A stretch of DNA of 32,998 bases, from NCBI GenBank assembly GCA_001792895.1, contig MARA01000104.1, positions 1 to 32,998 on the forward strand. The letters run 5' to 3'. The position numbers were made by a program, and so were the translations under genes. The stretch is from Lentinus brumalis (Eukaryota > Basidiomycota > Agaricomycetes > Polyporales > Polyporaceae). The notes beneath the pieces were generated by a model that saw nothing but the letters and a program-made list of their open reading frames with translations, was not told the origin of the DNA and ran no database searches. Numbering within the stretch: position 1 is the first letter of the stretch; the number at the start of each line of letters is the position of its first letter. Of the stretch, positions 22,986 to 32,998 are shown in pieces.

Positions 22986-25900
22986 TCACAGCCCGTTCCA
23001 CTCGAACCGCTTCGGCATCGTGAACTCCGCAGACAGCTTCAGCGCGGCCGGTGCGCTGCTGCTCCCCACCCGCACCCGGTACACGCCGTCCTCGACGACC
23101 CAGCGCGCGATGCGCTCCTCCCAGTACGACACCGCGTACTTGTCGAGCGCGAGGCTGACGGTCGTGCTCTTGCCCGGGGCGAGGTCGACGACCTTCGCGA
23201 ACGCCTTGAGCATCAGCGGCGGGTGCGTGAGCTCGGACGTCGTCGGGAGCGAGACGTAGAGCTGCACGACTTCGGTGCCCGCGACGCTGCCGGTGTTCGT
23301 GACCTTGACGGACGCGGTGATGCTGACGTCGCCATTTGCGATGTTCGGCTCGGAGATGGAGAGGTCGGACTGCTCGAACGTTGTGTACGAGAGGCCGTGG
23401 CTGTGATGCTCGTCAGTGACAGTAGCATCGACACCAGGAGCGGACGTACCCGAAGTGCCACTGCGGCTCGATGCCACGGTGATGATAGTGCTTGTAGCCC
23501 TAAACAGAGGTAAGCAGACCGCCTCATTGCGTATCACCAGACGATACGCACCACGTAGAGGTCTTCTCCGTACCACAGCTACAACGACGCATCTCAGCAA
23601 CGAGCAGCACGACTCTGCGACAACGCTCACCTTGCCGTGCTCGTGGTGGAAGTGTCCGTGGCTAGGCACGTCCTCCAGCCGCTTCGGGAACGACAGCGAC
23701 AGCCTCCCGCTCGGGTTCACCTTGCCCGCGAGCACCTGCCCGATCGCGTCCCCAGTCGCATTCCCCAGGTACCACGCATGCACGATCGCAGCCACCTCGT
23801 CCGCCCACGGCATCGTGATGCTCGACCCGCTCTGCGTCACGACGATCGTGCGCCTGTTCGCCGCCGCCACCTTCCGCACGAGCTCGTCCGTCCGCCCCGG
23901 GAGTGCCAGCGTCGTCCGGTCGTACCCCTCCGTCTCCCAGTCCGCGTTGAGCCCGACGACGGCGATGACCGCGTCCGCCTCCTGCGCGAGCTGCACGGCG
24001 GTCGCCATCAGCTCGTCCGGGTGCTGCACCTCCGCGCCGCCAAGACGCACACCCCCGTTCGCGTCCATGAGCGCCTCGACGGGGTCCTCGTCCGCGGGCG
24101 CGCGCACGTTGCAGAACTCGACGAACACCTTGTGCTTGACCCCGCCTTGAGCTTGAACACGCCCGTCTCCTCCGTCGAGCCGCAGTTGAAGAACGCCTGC
24201 CCGCGCGTCTGCTTCGTCCAGTTGTCGATGACGAGCTTGGTCGTCGATGAACAGCTTCGCGCGGCCGGCGGACAGGAGCCGAACTCGAAGTCAGTGTCCG
24301 TCTCCGGGGCTTGAGGAACCCGCGCAGGCGCAGAGTGAACCGTTTCGTGAGCTCTCGAGGGTAGTCGTCGCTGCGGCGAGACGTCAGCAACGATGCTATC
24401 GGGGCTCAGGACATGCGGTACCTCAAGAAACCGCGTCTCGTCATGTAGCGCGTTGCTGTGACGGCATCCAGCGGCGTCATGCTATCGTTGTCCTCGTGGG
24501 AGTGGAAGTATCCCGTCCAGCCGGGCTTGCCGTCTTCAGTCACGATCTCGTTCTCAGAGTCGGCATCTGCATGTAGGCTGCGTGGAACAGGATGAGCAAC
24601 TCTGCTTGATCGGTCCGTGCGTGGGCACATACCTCGTGCACCCTCGGAGTACGTGACCTCGACGTCGGGAGCGACGTCGCCGAGAGCAGAGACGATGCCC
24701 TCGTACGGCGTGACGAAGAAGCTCGGCTTCAGCGCCGCAGATCCCCACCGCTGAGCACAGTCGCCTTCGCATTCCCGCCTATGATAGCGATCTTCTTCAA
24801 ACCTTGCTCCTGTGGCATCGAGGCATCACGTCAAGACGCGATACGACATTACTCCGGGTCGCTCACCTTGGGCTTCAAGGAAGGACTCCTCCCTCTTCAA
24901 AAGGACGACCTTCGTCATGATCTCCTGACGATCACCAGTCTTCTCCACGCGATCTCCGTCCAGAACCTGCCAGGCAAACGTCAGCGAGCCTACTAGGATT
25001 TCGAGTAGGCTCTGGGACGAACCTCAGGAGCAGCGGCAGCGCACATCCGCACGAGCTCGAGACCTTGGCGGCGCGTTCCTTGACTGTACGCTTCGTGATT
25101 TCCTGCTCTCAATGCTGTTCTCCGTCTGTTTGCGTCAGTAGAGAGTGGCGGACAGACATAAGACACCTACGAGCGATTCATGAGGTTCACGGTCCGCTGC
25201 TTGTTCGTTCTGGCATCTCAAGGCCAAGACCGGCGTTGACAGCGTGGTCGACGGAGTACACCGAACCTGAGACCAACGTAACTATGAGCAGCCATGAATG
25301 AGCAGTTACGAAATGAGCGTACCAGTCGCTCATGACCGTCGCGTTGCTGCCCAACTAATTCCGGAGAATGTCGCCGATGATGTAGGGATTCTCGGAGACG
25401 GTGTCCGGCCTGTCAGCACTGGATGTGAGCGAAGACCGGCTCAAGGACGCAGGATACCTACGCAGTCATGAATGCCCACAGCTTGGCGTACTTCTCCGCC
25501 AGCATGAACGACATGAGGGAGATCTCCCTCAGCGCACGCTCGGTCATGTCGAGTCGTAGCGAACGGTCGTTCTTGTTGTTTCCGACAAAGTGCTTGATGC
25601 ACGCGCTGACCCGCCCTGCTGAACCTTGCAGTACGCCGCAGCGACCATGCCGGAGAGATGGGGGTCCTCGGAGTACGACTCGAACGAGCGTCCTCCGAGC
25701 GGGTTGCGCTGGATGTTGCACGTCGGGCCGAGCAGGAGAGACGCAGCCTTGAGCTTGACCTCTTCGGCGAGGAGCTCCCGGGTGCCGCGCTCGATGAATG
25801 CGGTGTCGAAGGTAGCAGCCATCGCGGTGGCGCTTGGCAGGCACTTCGCGGGGGTGCTCATGAAGAAGTAGTTACCGCGCGCACCTGATGAGGAGGAAAG

Positions 25901-26105
25901 CTCAGCGTGAGTTCTCATCGGTAGGCGACGAACACACGTTGGGACCGTCGGTGTCATTGATTGCAGGATTGCGAGACGAGGGCCAGCGTGTGTGTGCCAG
26001 AAGCCAACGCCGCCGTGAGCAAACTCGTTCGTCAGTGGTCAGTTGCTCGACCACATCGGAGACGGACGCGCTGGCGCAGTCTGAGGAGGCGCGGCGTGTG
26101 ATTGA
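22986..26105 (-). CDS. GH3 beta-glucosidase with PA14 domain, copy C (best C-terminus; internal stop and frame breaks)
   Basis: The 3' exons are fully readable: 22986-23400 (Fn3-like tail, SYTTFEQSDLSISEPNI to PKRFEWNGL), 23450-23499, microexon 23552-23578, and the exon starting at 23631. The introns 23401-23449, 23500-23551 and 23579-23630 have GT-AG ends and matching phases. The exon from 23631 holds HHEHGK, NPSGRLSLSFP, ADWETEGYDRTTLALPGRT and PADEDPVEALMD. Then four one-base differences from copy B in about 170 nt (near 24139, 24238, 24278 and 24305) break the PA14 region. Upstream are TENEI-type PA14 pieces, the SGG.SAALKPSFFVTPYEG segment, EMPERT, MSDW (Asp codon 25325-25327), the TAG at 25355-25357, KHFVGN and MSTPAKCLPSATAM. 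The 5' limit is approximate. Confidence 0.86.
25355..25357 (-). other. In-frame TAG before the GH3 nucleophile, copy C
   Basis: The ILRN-TAG-LGSNATVMSDW context is identical to copies A and B. Here the following VMSDW codons are intact and in frame. Confidence 0.72.
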
Positions 26106-26648
26106 TTCCCCTCGAGCAGGGAGGAGGGTAGAGGGAAATCGCCCCGTGTGTTTGCAGTTCTTATACAGTCACAGAGCACCCCAAGGAGTCGCTCCGAAGT
26201 TGAGTCGAAACTGTTCTAGCTCTTGGAAGTCGGTACCCGCGGATGGTGGTGTAGCCGATTGATTGACCAGTCAGCCGCCTCTTCTGTTGCGCATCGGACG
26301 CATGGGCGAGATCACGACGCATTCACATAGGACGTTTGAGCTGATGAGTGCAGGTTTGTGAGTCTCAGGACGCCAGACAGGTGCGCAAAGCGATCGCAGG
26401 TTTTGCGAAACTAAGTCAGTATGCTTCGAGTGGGAGAAGCTGCCGTCTCTGCTTCGTGCTCGGGAACGCGGCACGAGAAAGGGTTAAGATGCTGCTCACC
26501 TGTGCTCAGCGCCCGACAACAATCAGAGGCAGGACATCTGGGACATGTGAGTTGCATGTGAGCTCAAAGGTCGCGAAGACGTACTGTAAGCGGCGTATCC
26601 CCGGAAAGTCCTTCCTACATGTCCAGCCACAGAGTTGCCACGGCCGTT
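26086..26648. other. 563 bp insertion at the GH3 5' end, unit C
   Basis: This is the near-identical counterpart of 16467-17031. It is bounded by the repeated segment GAGGCGCGGCGTGTGATTGA at 26086-26105 and 26649-26668. No gene is recognised inside. Confidence 0.82.
26160..26167 (-). promoter_or_regulatory. Candidate TATA box of GH3 copy C
   Basis: The minus strand reads TGTATAAG in the same position as the element at 16541-16548 of copy B. Confidence 0.35.
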
Positions 26649-28980
26649 GAGGCGCGGCGTGTGATTGACTCCCTCGAGTGCGCAAGGAGGAGGGATCGCC
26701 CCGTGCTATACAGAAACAGCTGCGTCATCGCTCGCAGGACCCGCGCTTGTCGGCAGGGCCCGATGACGTGCCTGGCAACTCTAAGTACACTCTCTTCTAC
26801 GCACTACGCTCGCACTCGATCGCACTCGGATGACTGCTCTGGCACCCGGCGACTCGATACTGCGCTCGTCTGCCCCACACGCCTCGACAACACGCGACTA
26901 ATGAACCGGTGTCTCCCCGTGTCCCGTCCTCCCGTCCTGCCGCCCGCCTACGCCTCGCGCCCTCCCCGCATACGTCCACGCCCGAGTCTACAAACGCGGA
27001 GAATCTGGTATATGAATGCAGTACGACCGGTCAGTTGCCCGCTGCTGTCCAGCCATAGACGCGTTACTCACCATCAGCGTCGGACAGGTCAACAGTGTGG
27101 AGCGGAGGGCGTCGGCCCTTGCGCGTGTCGTGAGCGGCGGTGACCGGGACAGGGAGAACGACGACGGCCAGCGTCGAGGGTGGAGACTGGAGGTAGGGAG
27201 CTGGATGACGGCGCAGTGCGAGGGAGAGGGAGAGGAGGCCTGAGTTGCCACCCCGTCACCTGTGAGCTTATATCTCCCTCAGCCCGTGTGCCCGCGAGCA
27301 AACATGCCACGCCTACACACGCCAGGCCCTCCGCCGTAGCAAGGGCGTTTCTGTTTCGTCACCCGAGTACCGCCGTCTGCGGCGGTCGCGTTTCCTGCTC
27401 GGGATGTATGCACTCAGTGCTCCCGATCGCGCCGTCAGTGAGTAAATATTCAGTGCACATGTCGGCAATTACTGCTGATTCGTATCAGAAACTACCAGCC
27501 AGGCACACGGTTCGGTGCGTCTGAAGCAGCCAGCCCGCTGACGAATTATTAATTCATTCAGTACCGAACACGGCCGCCATTCGATGTATACCCCGCCCGG
27601 AATTCAAAGTCGTTGCTGACCCGGGATTCGTGCAGCTCACCACACGGTCAAAGGCAAGTGTTCACCGTCCCGACTTCACGCTGACAGCACCAGATGTCAT
27701 TCTTGAAGACTCGAACCCAACGATGTCGTGCCGGAACGTCGAGATCTCGCTCCTCACGTCTACCGACAGGCACGCATGACGCGCGGGACGCATCGCACGC
27801 TCAGGTTCGTGCGTGTTCGCCGTCCCGAATTGCGCTTCGAGTGTCTTGCTGACGCGACCGTGCAGATCGTCGAAGCGAGCATCTTGCAAGGTCTCGCTGG
27901 CAGTTCACTCACTCCTCCAGCTACGGCATTGCGCTGGGGCTCGCCGCTCAGCTCCGTCCGCCGTCCGTCGTCCGCATACACAGTGCGCACTGAGTCCCTC
28001 CACGTGCAGAGGGCGGGAGGAACTCGAACGTCGCACGGAGCAGGTCGGCGACTCCGAGGATCGAGCTTCTCTCCGAGCTCGCACGCAGCTGTACGTTGCA
28101 TCCCCCATGACCGCACCCGAGCGCTCGACGCAACCTTCAGAGGCCCTGGAAACGGAGAGCTGGTGTCCGTGAGTTCGCACGAGCCACGGCCACCGCGTAG
28201 CAGCCTCAGGTACTGTTTCGCTCGCCGCCGACGCCGCCTCGAGGCCCGCTGCAGTGCCCGTCCCCGTCCCCGTCCCGTCTCCGTCTTCGTACGACGTACG
28301 TCCCTCCAGGCTCCAGGCTCCAGACTCCAGCAGACCGCAGGGCCGCGCAGCAGCTCCCATGAGCCTCGAGGTCTGCGTTCTGCAATGCGAACTTGGACGA
28401 CACGGCGACTCGGACTCTCCTCGCACGAGAGCGTGGTTCGTCGCCCGGACGCGAAGAGGACGGAGGACTTGGAAGAATGCTCGACCTTGGCGACGGACGA
28501 CGGGACGGGACTGCGCCGATGTTCAGCACAGGGCCAGGTACGCGCTGTCACGATCACGCATCGCTCCTCCCGGCTGTAACGGTTGACGACTTCAGGTCCA
28601 CGGTCTCGTGCGCAGGGATGGGATGAAGACGCCGTTTGCGCTACGAGACTGAGTTGTGCTGGCGAGGATTGAGGTGCGGATGGGGTCGGACTCGCCGTGT
28701 CGTGTCCTGTTGGTAGAGTACGGGAAATCCAGACACCGCTTTCTCGAAGCTCCGAGAGATTCAGCGGACAGTTCAAGCCGGTTGTGTTCTGCTCGTTCGT
28801 CTCTGACGGTTGTTTCCACCGGTGCTACGCACCTCGGGCAGCACTTGCTTGAAATATTGAGATTGTCGGCACTCGAGCGAAACCGTCGGTTGGCCTGAGT
28901 TTGTGGCTTCGTTTCGGACTTGATATCTCTCTGGATGCGAGGAGGGAGTCCTGGACTCGTCCAGTGCAGCGGCTCCGATC
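26649..28980. other. Gene-poor GH3 5' flank, unit C
   Basis: This is the homologue of 17032-19389 and very similar to B up to about 28500, then A-like. It carries the shortened simple repeats at 27952-27975 and 28307-28330. I recognise no gene. Confidence 0.5.
28307..28330. repeat. CTCCAGR minisatellite, unit C
   Basis: About three tandem 7-mers are present, the shortest of the three copies. Confidence 0.7.
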
Positions 28981-29697
28981 TCAGTACTCGACGATATGTA
29001 CCAGAATGATGCTGCACTCTGGGCTTCGGTAGACTACCGGATGTCGACGCCTATGATGCGCCTCCGCCGTATCCTCCTCTTCAGCATGTTGGTACCCCAG
29101 CTAGAGGGCCGCAAGGCTTTATGGGGAACGTGAGAGCATGGAATGCTGACACTCTCTCCCTTCAATAGTCGTCGTGTCTCGTGTCGTAGGATCGACGCGG
29201 TCGTCGACTTTCGGGAGTCCCGCTCGCCATGATCTTGAACTGCGAGACACCTGCCAGCTTCAGCGAGAATCTAAAGGGCGTGCTCACGGCACCGTGCGTA
29301 CTGCGCCGAGTGCGGCTCGCATGTGGCATGTAAACCTTTCGCCTACAAGACGGGCTGGGAGGGTACCCGGATCCATACCGGCCCTATCGAAGGCGACGTT
29401 CGACGGTTGCGTGTCGAGCTTCAAGTAACGCTCCGAGTCGGATGCGCAATGTACACCTACCGGACATGTTGTCTCGAATACATCGCATCGGAATGGATAC
29501 CCGTCGGCGACGCCGGTGCTTCAAGGTCTGTGGAGTGTTGCAATTACATGGTCCATCCCAGTGCGAAAGGCAACTGAGGCTAGTCCCACTTCCCTTGCGA
29601 AGCCGGACTGGTATCGAGCCTGTAGGCTACTAGAACCTTGCGTTCGTACTCCGAGAAATAGAGACGGTCGCGTGCCAGCGACAAGTTCGTGCTTGAG

Positions 29698-30255
29698 GCG
29701 GCCGCTGCACTGGTACGTCCATCTCGCTGGCTCTGCGAGAGCAGCATGTTCACTGCGCTGCGTTGCCCCTCACACAGGTCTTGGCGGGGATTCGGATTCC
29801 GGAAATGACTGAGAAGGGATACTGCTACGCGTCGTTCAGATGATCTCAGCGTGAGCGTATTTCTCCAGGAAGTTCGCCGTGATCGAAGCTCACGGGTTCT
29901 CCCGTACATGCTCGGGTCCCTCGGGAAGTCAGGTTGACACATGCACAACCCTGCGAAGGGCTGCTCGCCGGATGACCTGAACCGGCATATGGGTCTCTCC
30001 TTACTGGACGTCTGGTGGTTGCATTGTAAATTCTGACAGCACTCCTTTACCCTGCTCGCACTGGTTGCCCGAGGCCGCGGGGTGTCCCGGACATTGCCCA
30101 CCCTCACGGATACAGACCGCTCCGAGTCTGCGCAGTTGTCTATGGACAGAGTATTTGCGGCGCCGTTTAATCTGGCCCAAGTCGCGGAGACATCCGAGCA
30201 CCTTGCAGGACGTAATCCGAGGTCCCGGGGGACCGGAATGACACCGTGGCATGCG
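29698..30255. other. Counterpart in unit C of the block missing from unit B
   Basis: It aligns with 10071-10600 of unit A. It is somewhat longer and more divergent than the flanks, and is absent from B at 20080/20081. Confidence 0.75.
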
Positions 30256-31692
30256 ACAGGCATTGCATGATCGGGATGTCGCGCTTGCTCGGCCGCTCGA
30301 AGACGGCAGTGTACTGCATCAGCGCGCATCCCGAGTAGCCTCGCGTGGTTAAGAGCACGTTCACACGGTCGTCCATGCTCGAGCTTCCGTGGAGCTGGCA
30401 ACGCCCGCCGTCGGCAGAGAATTTGGAGGACGGCTGAGGAGGTCGATGAAGTTCCCGGAATGGCCTAGCAACTCCATGTTGACGGCTGCTTGCTCTGCAT
30501 GTCTTGCATCTTCCCCGGCTGGAGTCACCGACTCTTCTAATCTTCTGTCCATATCGGTCTCCTCGGGAGTGTACCGATGCAGCTAAGCCAGGCCGGTGCC
30601 TGTGGCCTTGTTCTCTTCCGCGTGTACAGAGATCCGTACTTCGCCAAGGTGATTCCTTCCATACCAGCGATAGCCGTGCCTACTAGCGGCACCAATCCGG
30701 TATGACCATTCTTTCAGTCGTGTGACGTGTATAAGTATCCGCTCTATTTTCGCTCGCGGTCGCCGTCTTCTCGGGTGGAGAGATACCGTCATGTTCCTGA
30801 TTGCGCAGCTGTTTGTGAGACTGCAACTTACTGTGCCCGCGCATCAGCTCTGCAACTCATTGTTTGCAAGATACATACCATGAGGTAGATTTCGCAAGAA
30901 ATACCATACACCCAGGAGCTACGGGAAAGGGAGAGCGCAAGTATACTGGCACACGAACGACACGGTCACATGATCATGTCACCCGCGTCGCGACGCGTGG
31001 CTGATATTGGATGCCGACGTACCCTTTGGCTTGAAGCGTGTTGCAGGACCGTGAGATGGGCATCCTCCGCGATCTTTACTCGCATCCCCTCACTTACTGT
31101 TACGGTGCTCTCCTTCGGAGTCCCAAAGGACCATGCCTTCCCGTGCAGAGAACGGCATCTCTAGAGGCATGACCGTCAGTGCCAGAACCAAGATATTACC
31201 GTATACACACATACCTATATGGCACCGTCCCCGTCGCGCAACGTCTGCATTCTGGAAAGGAATGCAACGTGACATCCGGTGCGCTTCCGTGCCTAGTATG
31301 AATGCACGCTGGCTGAACTTTCCACGCGGTGTTTGCGTTCGCTTCCCAAAAGCCGAGTCTGACATGCAGCCTGGGTGAGGCTAACAAGCCCGTCCGACAT
31401 AGTGCGAGCTCTGCCGGATACGAATTACTTACCCAGGATGACGCGACATCCGGTGGCATCGCGATGCGCATCTTGATGGCACACGGAAGACGGAACAACT
31501 GTATGCATGGAAGATGTCACCACCTCCGGAGCTCAGCAGAGGGACCTCCGGGATACAGGCATGTCCTGCTGTCTTCCGCCGACACCCCTCACGGTTTCCC
31601 CCCGCCCTCACCTGCCCTACCTCGATGCTGATTCCGCCCTCCGTATGCGTACACGGGAGTCGACTTCCACTCTGGTGGCGACGACGCCCCGT

Positions 31693-31751
31693 CTGTAGGT
31701 GAGCACTCGAGCTATGTCTATGTCGGATACCCGGTATCGAGTTCTACTCAC
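31693..31751 (-). other. Conserved candidate intron, unit C
   Basis: On the minus strand a GTGAGTAG donor and CACCTACAG acceptor bound 59 nt, matching 11946-12004 and 21473-21530. Confidence 0.55.
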
Positions 31752-32707
31752 CGTAGCCCGGACAGACTCAGGCCCGCGACGGCATTGCTCTTCCGGCACG
31801 ACCAGACATCAAGCTCCTATGCCGGCCTGGCCCAGAAGCATCGAGAAGGTCTGTCCGCTATCTCCTCACCGAGCTCTGCGTTGACCTGCTGCTGATACTT
31901 GACCATAGAACTCGAGTGCGCGGCTGAGGAGTTCCCAACCGCCACGTCCGGTATCGTCTGGTCGACATCGCGCCTGGATGTAATGTAGACGCCACCGCTG
32001 GCTCCAGGTACGTGTCCCGGCACGCACAGGTGTGTCTGTCGACGCTATGCGGCTGTCCGTCTGGGCTCCAACGTTCACCGAGGAGTATTGTCAGCACGCG
32101 ACTAGTATGTACCTCGTTGCATTCGACGTCACTCGCACTGACCATTCTGATGATGTAGCATCCGTGCTCCGGCCGCCGAGCAGCAGCAGGGTCGAAGGCG
32201 TCGGGGCTCAGCTTGCGAGGAGGTACGTACGATCAGCGCGTTGTGAGGACCTGAGGAAGCCGTGCGCTTTCGATATACGCTGTCCCGGCTCATCGGGCGG
32301 CGTCCAATCGCACGCCGTCCTGCATCTGCCAGCGGCGACAGGTATGTGCAGCATGGTGTTCTCCGTGCATCAGTCCCAGTAGCAAGCGGGCCACAAATAA
32401 CTACCGCGTCTTCGGTACGTGCCCGTACCGCGCTGTCGGTGTCGACTTCGCGAGCCGCCGACACTGCGACAGAGTTCATGTACGCACCTTCGTTCTCCCT
32501 CATCCGTTGTCCGCAGACTGACCGTGTGTCAGAGCGTCTTGTCTCGAGTAGATAGGCTTCCGGAGATGATTCTTCTGCTCGCCTCAACTTCTGGAATCGT
32601 GTCGGTTAGTCCGTCCCAGGTGAGCCTCCGTGGCTGGTGCGTGTATCGCCGTACCGGAGAGATCACTGACGACAATATTTCTGCAGAGTCTGTCCAGAAG
32701 CATGGGG

Positions 32708-32777
32708 TGCAGAGCTGCGAGAGGAGAGCGAGAGAGTAGACGCAGTCATGGCGTTGCAGAGCTGCGAGAGGAGAGCG
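32708..32777. repeat. Local tandem duplication of a 23-mer, unit C
   Basis: This is the same doubled motif as 22468-22537, with copies at 32708-32730 and about 47 bp later. Confidence 0.8.
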
Positions 32778-32998
32778 GGAGGGCAGACGCGGTCGTGGTG
32801 TGGTGGTCTGACGAGAGTCGCGGCGAGAAACGCGGCAAGTCACGCAATAGGCGCCCGTCGCGAACACGCGTTCTGCATTGGTGTCCGCCGTTCCTGTGTA
32901 GTTTGTAGACTGGGTTGCGAATATATGCCTTGACATATCTCCGCTATTGCAAGTGCGCATCCCTCACGCGCTCTCCGTCGCCTTGAGTGCACAAAGTA

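Larger units (their letters stand above)
28981..32690 (-). other. Possible unidentified intron-rich minus-strand gene, unit C
   Basis: This is the counterpart of 9413-12892 (A) and 19390-22450 (B). Candidate introns are 31371-31432 and 31693-31751. Coding-like minus-strand pieces include EVEASRRIISGSLSTRDK near 32570, DVDQTIPDVAVGNSSAAHSS near 31950, YQQQVNAELGEEIADRPSR near 31860 and LARDRLYFSEYERKVLVAY near 29650. The C-terminal region near 29000-29130 is altered by an insertion of roughly 50 bp, but IILVHIVEY and the stop (28981-28983) remain. No family is assigned. Confidence 0.35.
22986..32998. repeat. Tandem unit C (at least 10.0 kb, runs to window end)
   Basis: This is the third direct copy, starting at the GH3 stop codon 22986-22988. 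The window ends in the sequence that forms the right end of units A and B (…GAGTGCACAAA, matching 13127 and 22738), so about 200-250 bp of the unit are probably cut off. It resembles B in its left and far-right parts and A between about 28600 and 30525. Confidence 0.9.

Noticed and set aside
22986..24128. A single 380-codon open frame on the minus strand
   Set aside because: It is GH3 copy C read through three short introns. The exon ends and phases (23401-23449, 23500-23551, 23579-23630) give a much better family match.
4009..32998. Transposon or LTR element as the cause of the repetition
   Set aside because: The units lack terminal inverted or long direct terminal repeats, target-site duplications, and any reverse transcriptase, integrase or transposase motif that I can see.

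Overview
The window looks like nuclear DNA of a filamentous basidiomycete fungus, probably a wood- or litter-decaying agaricomycete. The evidence is intron-dense genes with 40-65 nt GT-AG introns, high GC, and three recognisable families typical of such fungi: a short-chain aldo/keto reductase, a BTB/POZ protein of the agaric type, and a PA14-containing family 3 beta-glucosidase. Nothing bacterial is present, and long uninterrupted frames are mostly chance products of the GC content.

Left flank (1-4008), single copy: an aldo/keto reductase on the minus strand (80-1840), an intergenic gap, then a BTB-domain gene on the plus strand (2767-3794). Both are readable end to end as spliced genes but carry isolated one-base frame breaks, mostly at short homopolymers.

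Right part (4009-32998): three head-to-tail copies of a 9.3-10 kb unit, called A (4009-13339), B (13340-22985) and C (22986 to the window end). Each unit begins, on the plus strand, exactly at the stop codon of a minus-strand GH3 beta-glucosidase gene (about 3.1 kb). Next come about 2.3 kb of 5' flank with simple repeats and no recognisable gene. The last part is about 3.5 kb of conserved sequence with splice signals for an unidentified intron-rich minus-strand gene. Unit A is the most divergent. B and C share a 563-565 bp insertion at the GH3 5' end. A and C share a 530-560 bp block missing from B. C switches from B-like to A-like and back, suggesting gene conversion or unequal crossing-over.

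The GH3 protein can be reassembled by eye from the N-terminal GH3 domain through PA14 to the fibronectin III-like C-terminus. All three copies carry the same in-frame TAG just upstream of the catalytic Asp, so the stop predates amplification. Copy-specific indels, many at homopolymers, also occur in the single-copy genes and may partly be long-read assembly errors. I cannot separate pseudogenes from sequence error without reads. No tRNA, rRNA, CRISPR or recognisable transposon was found.
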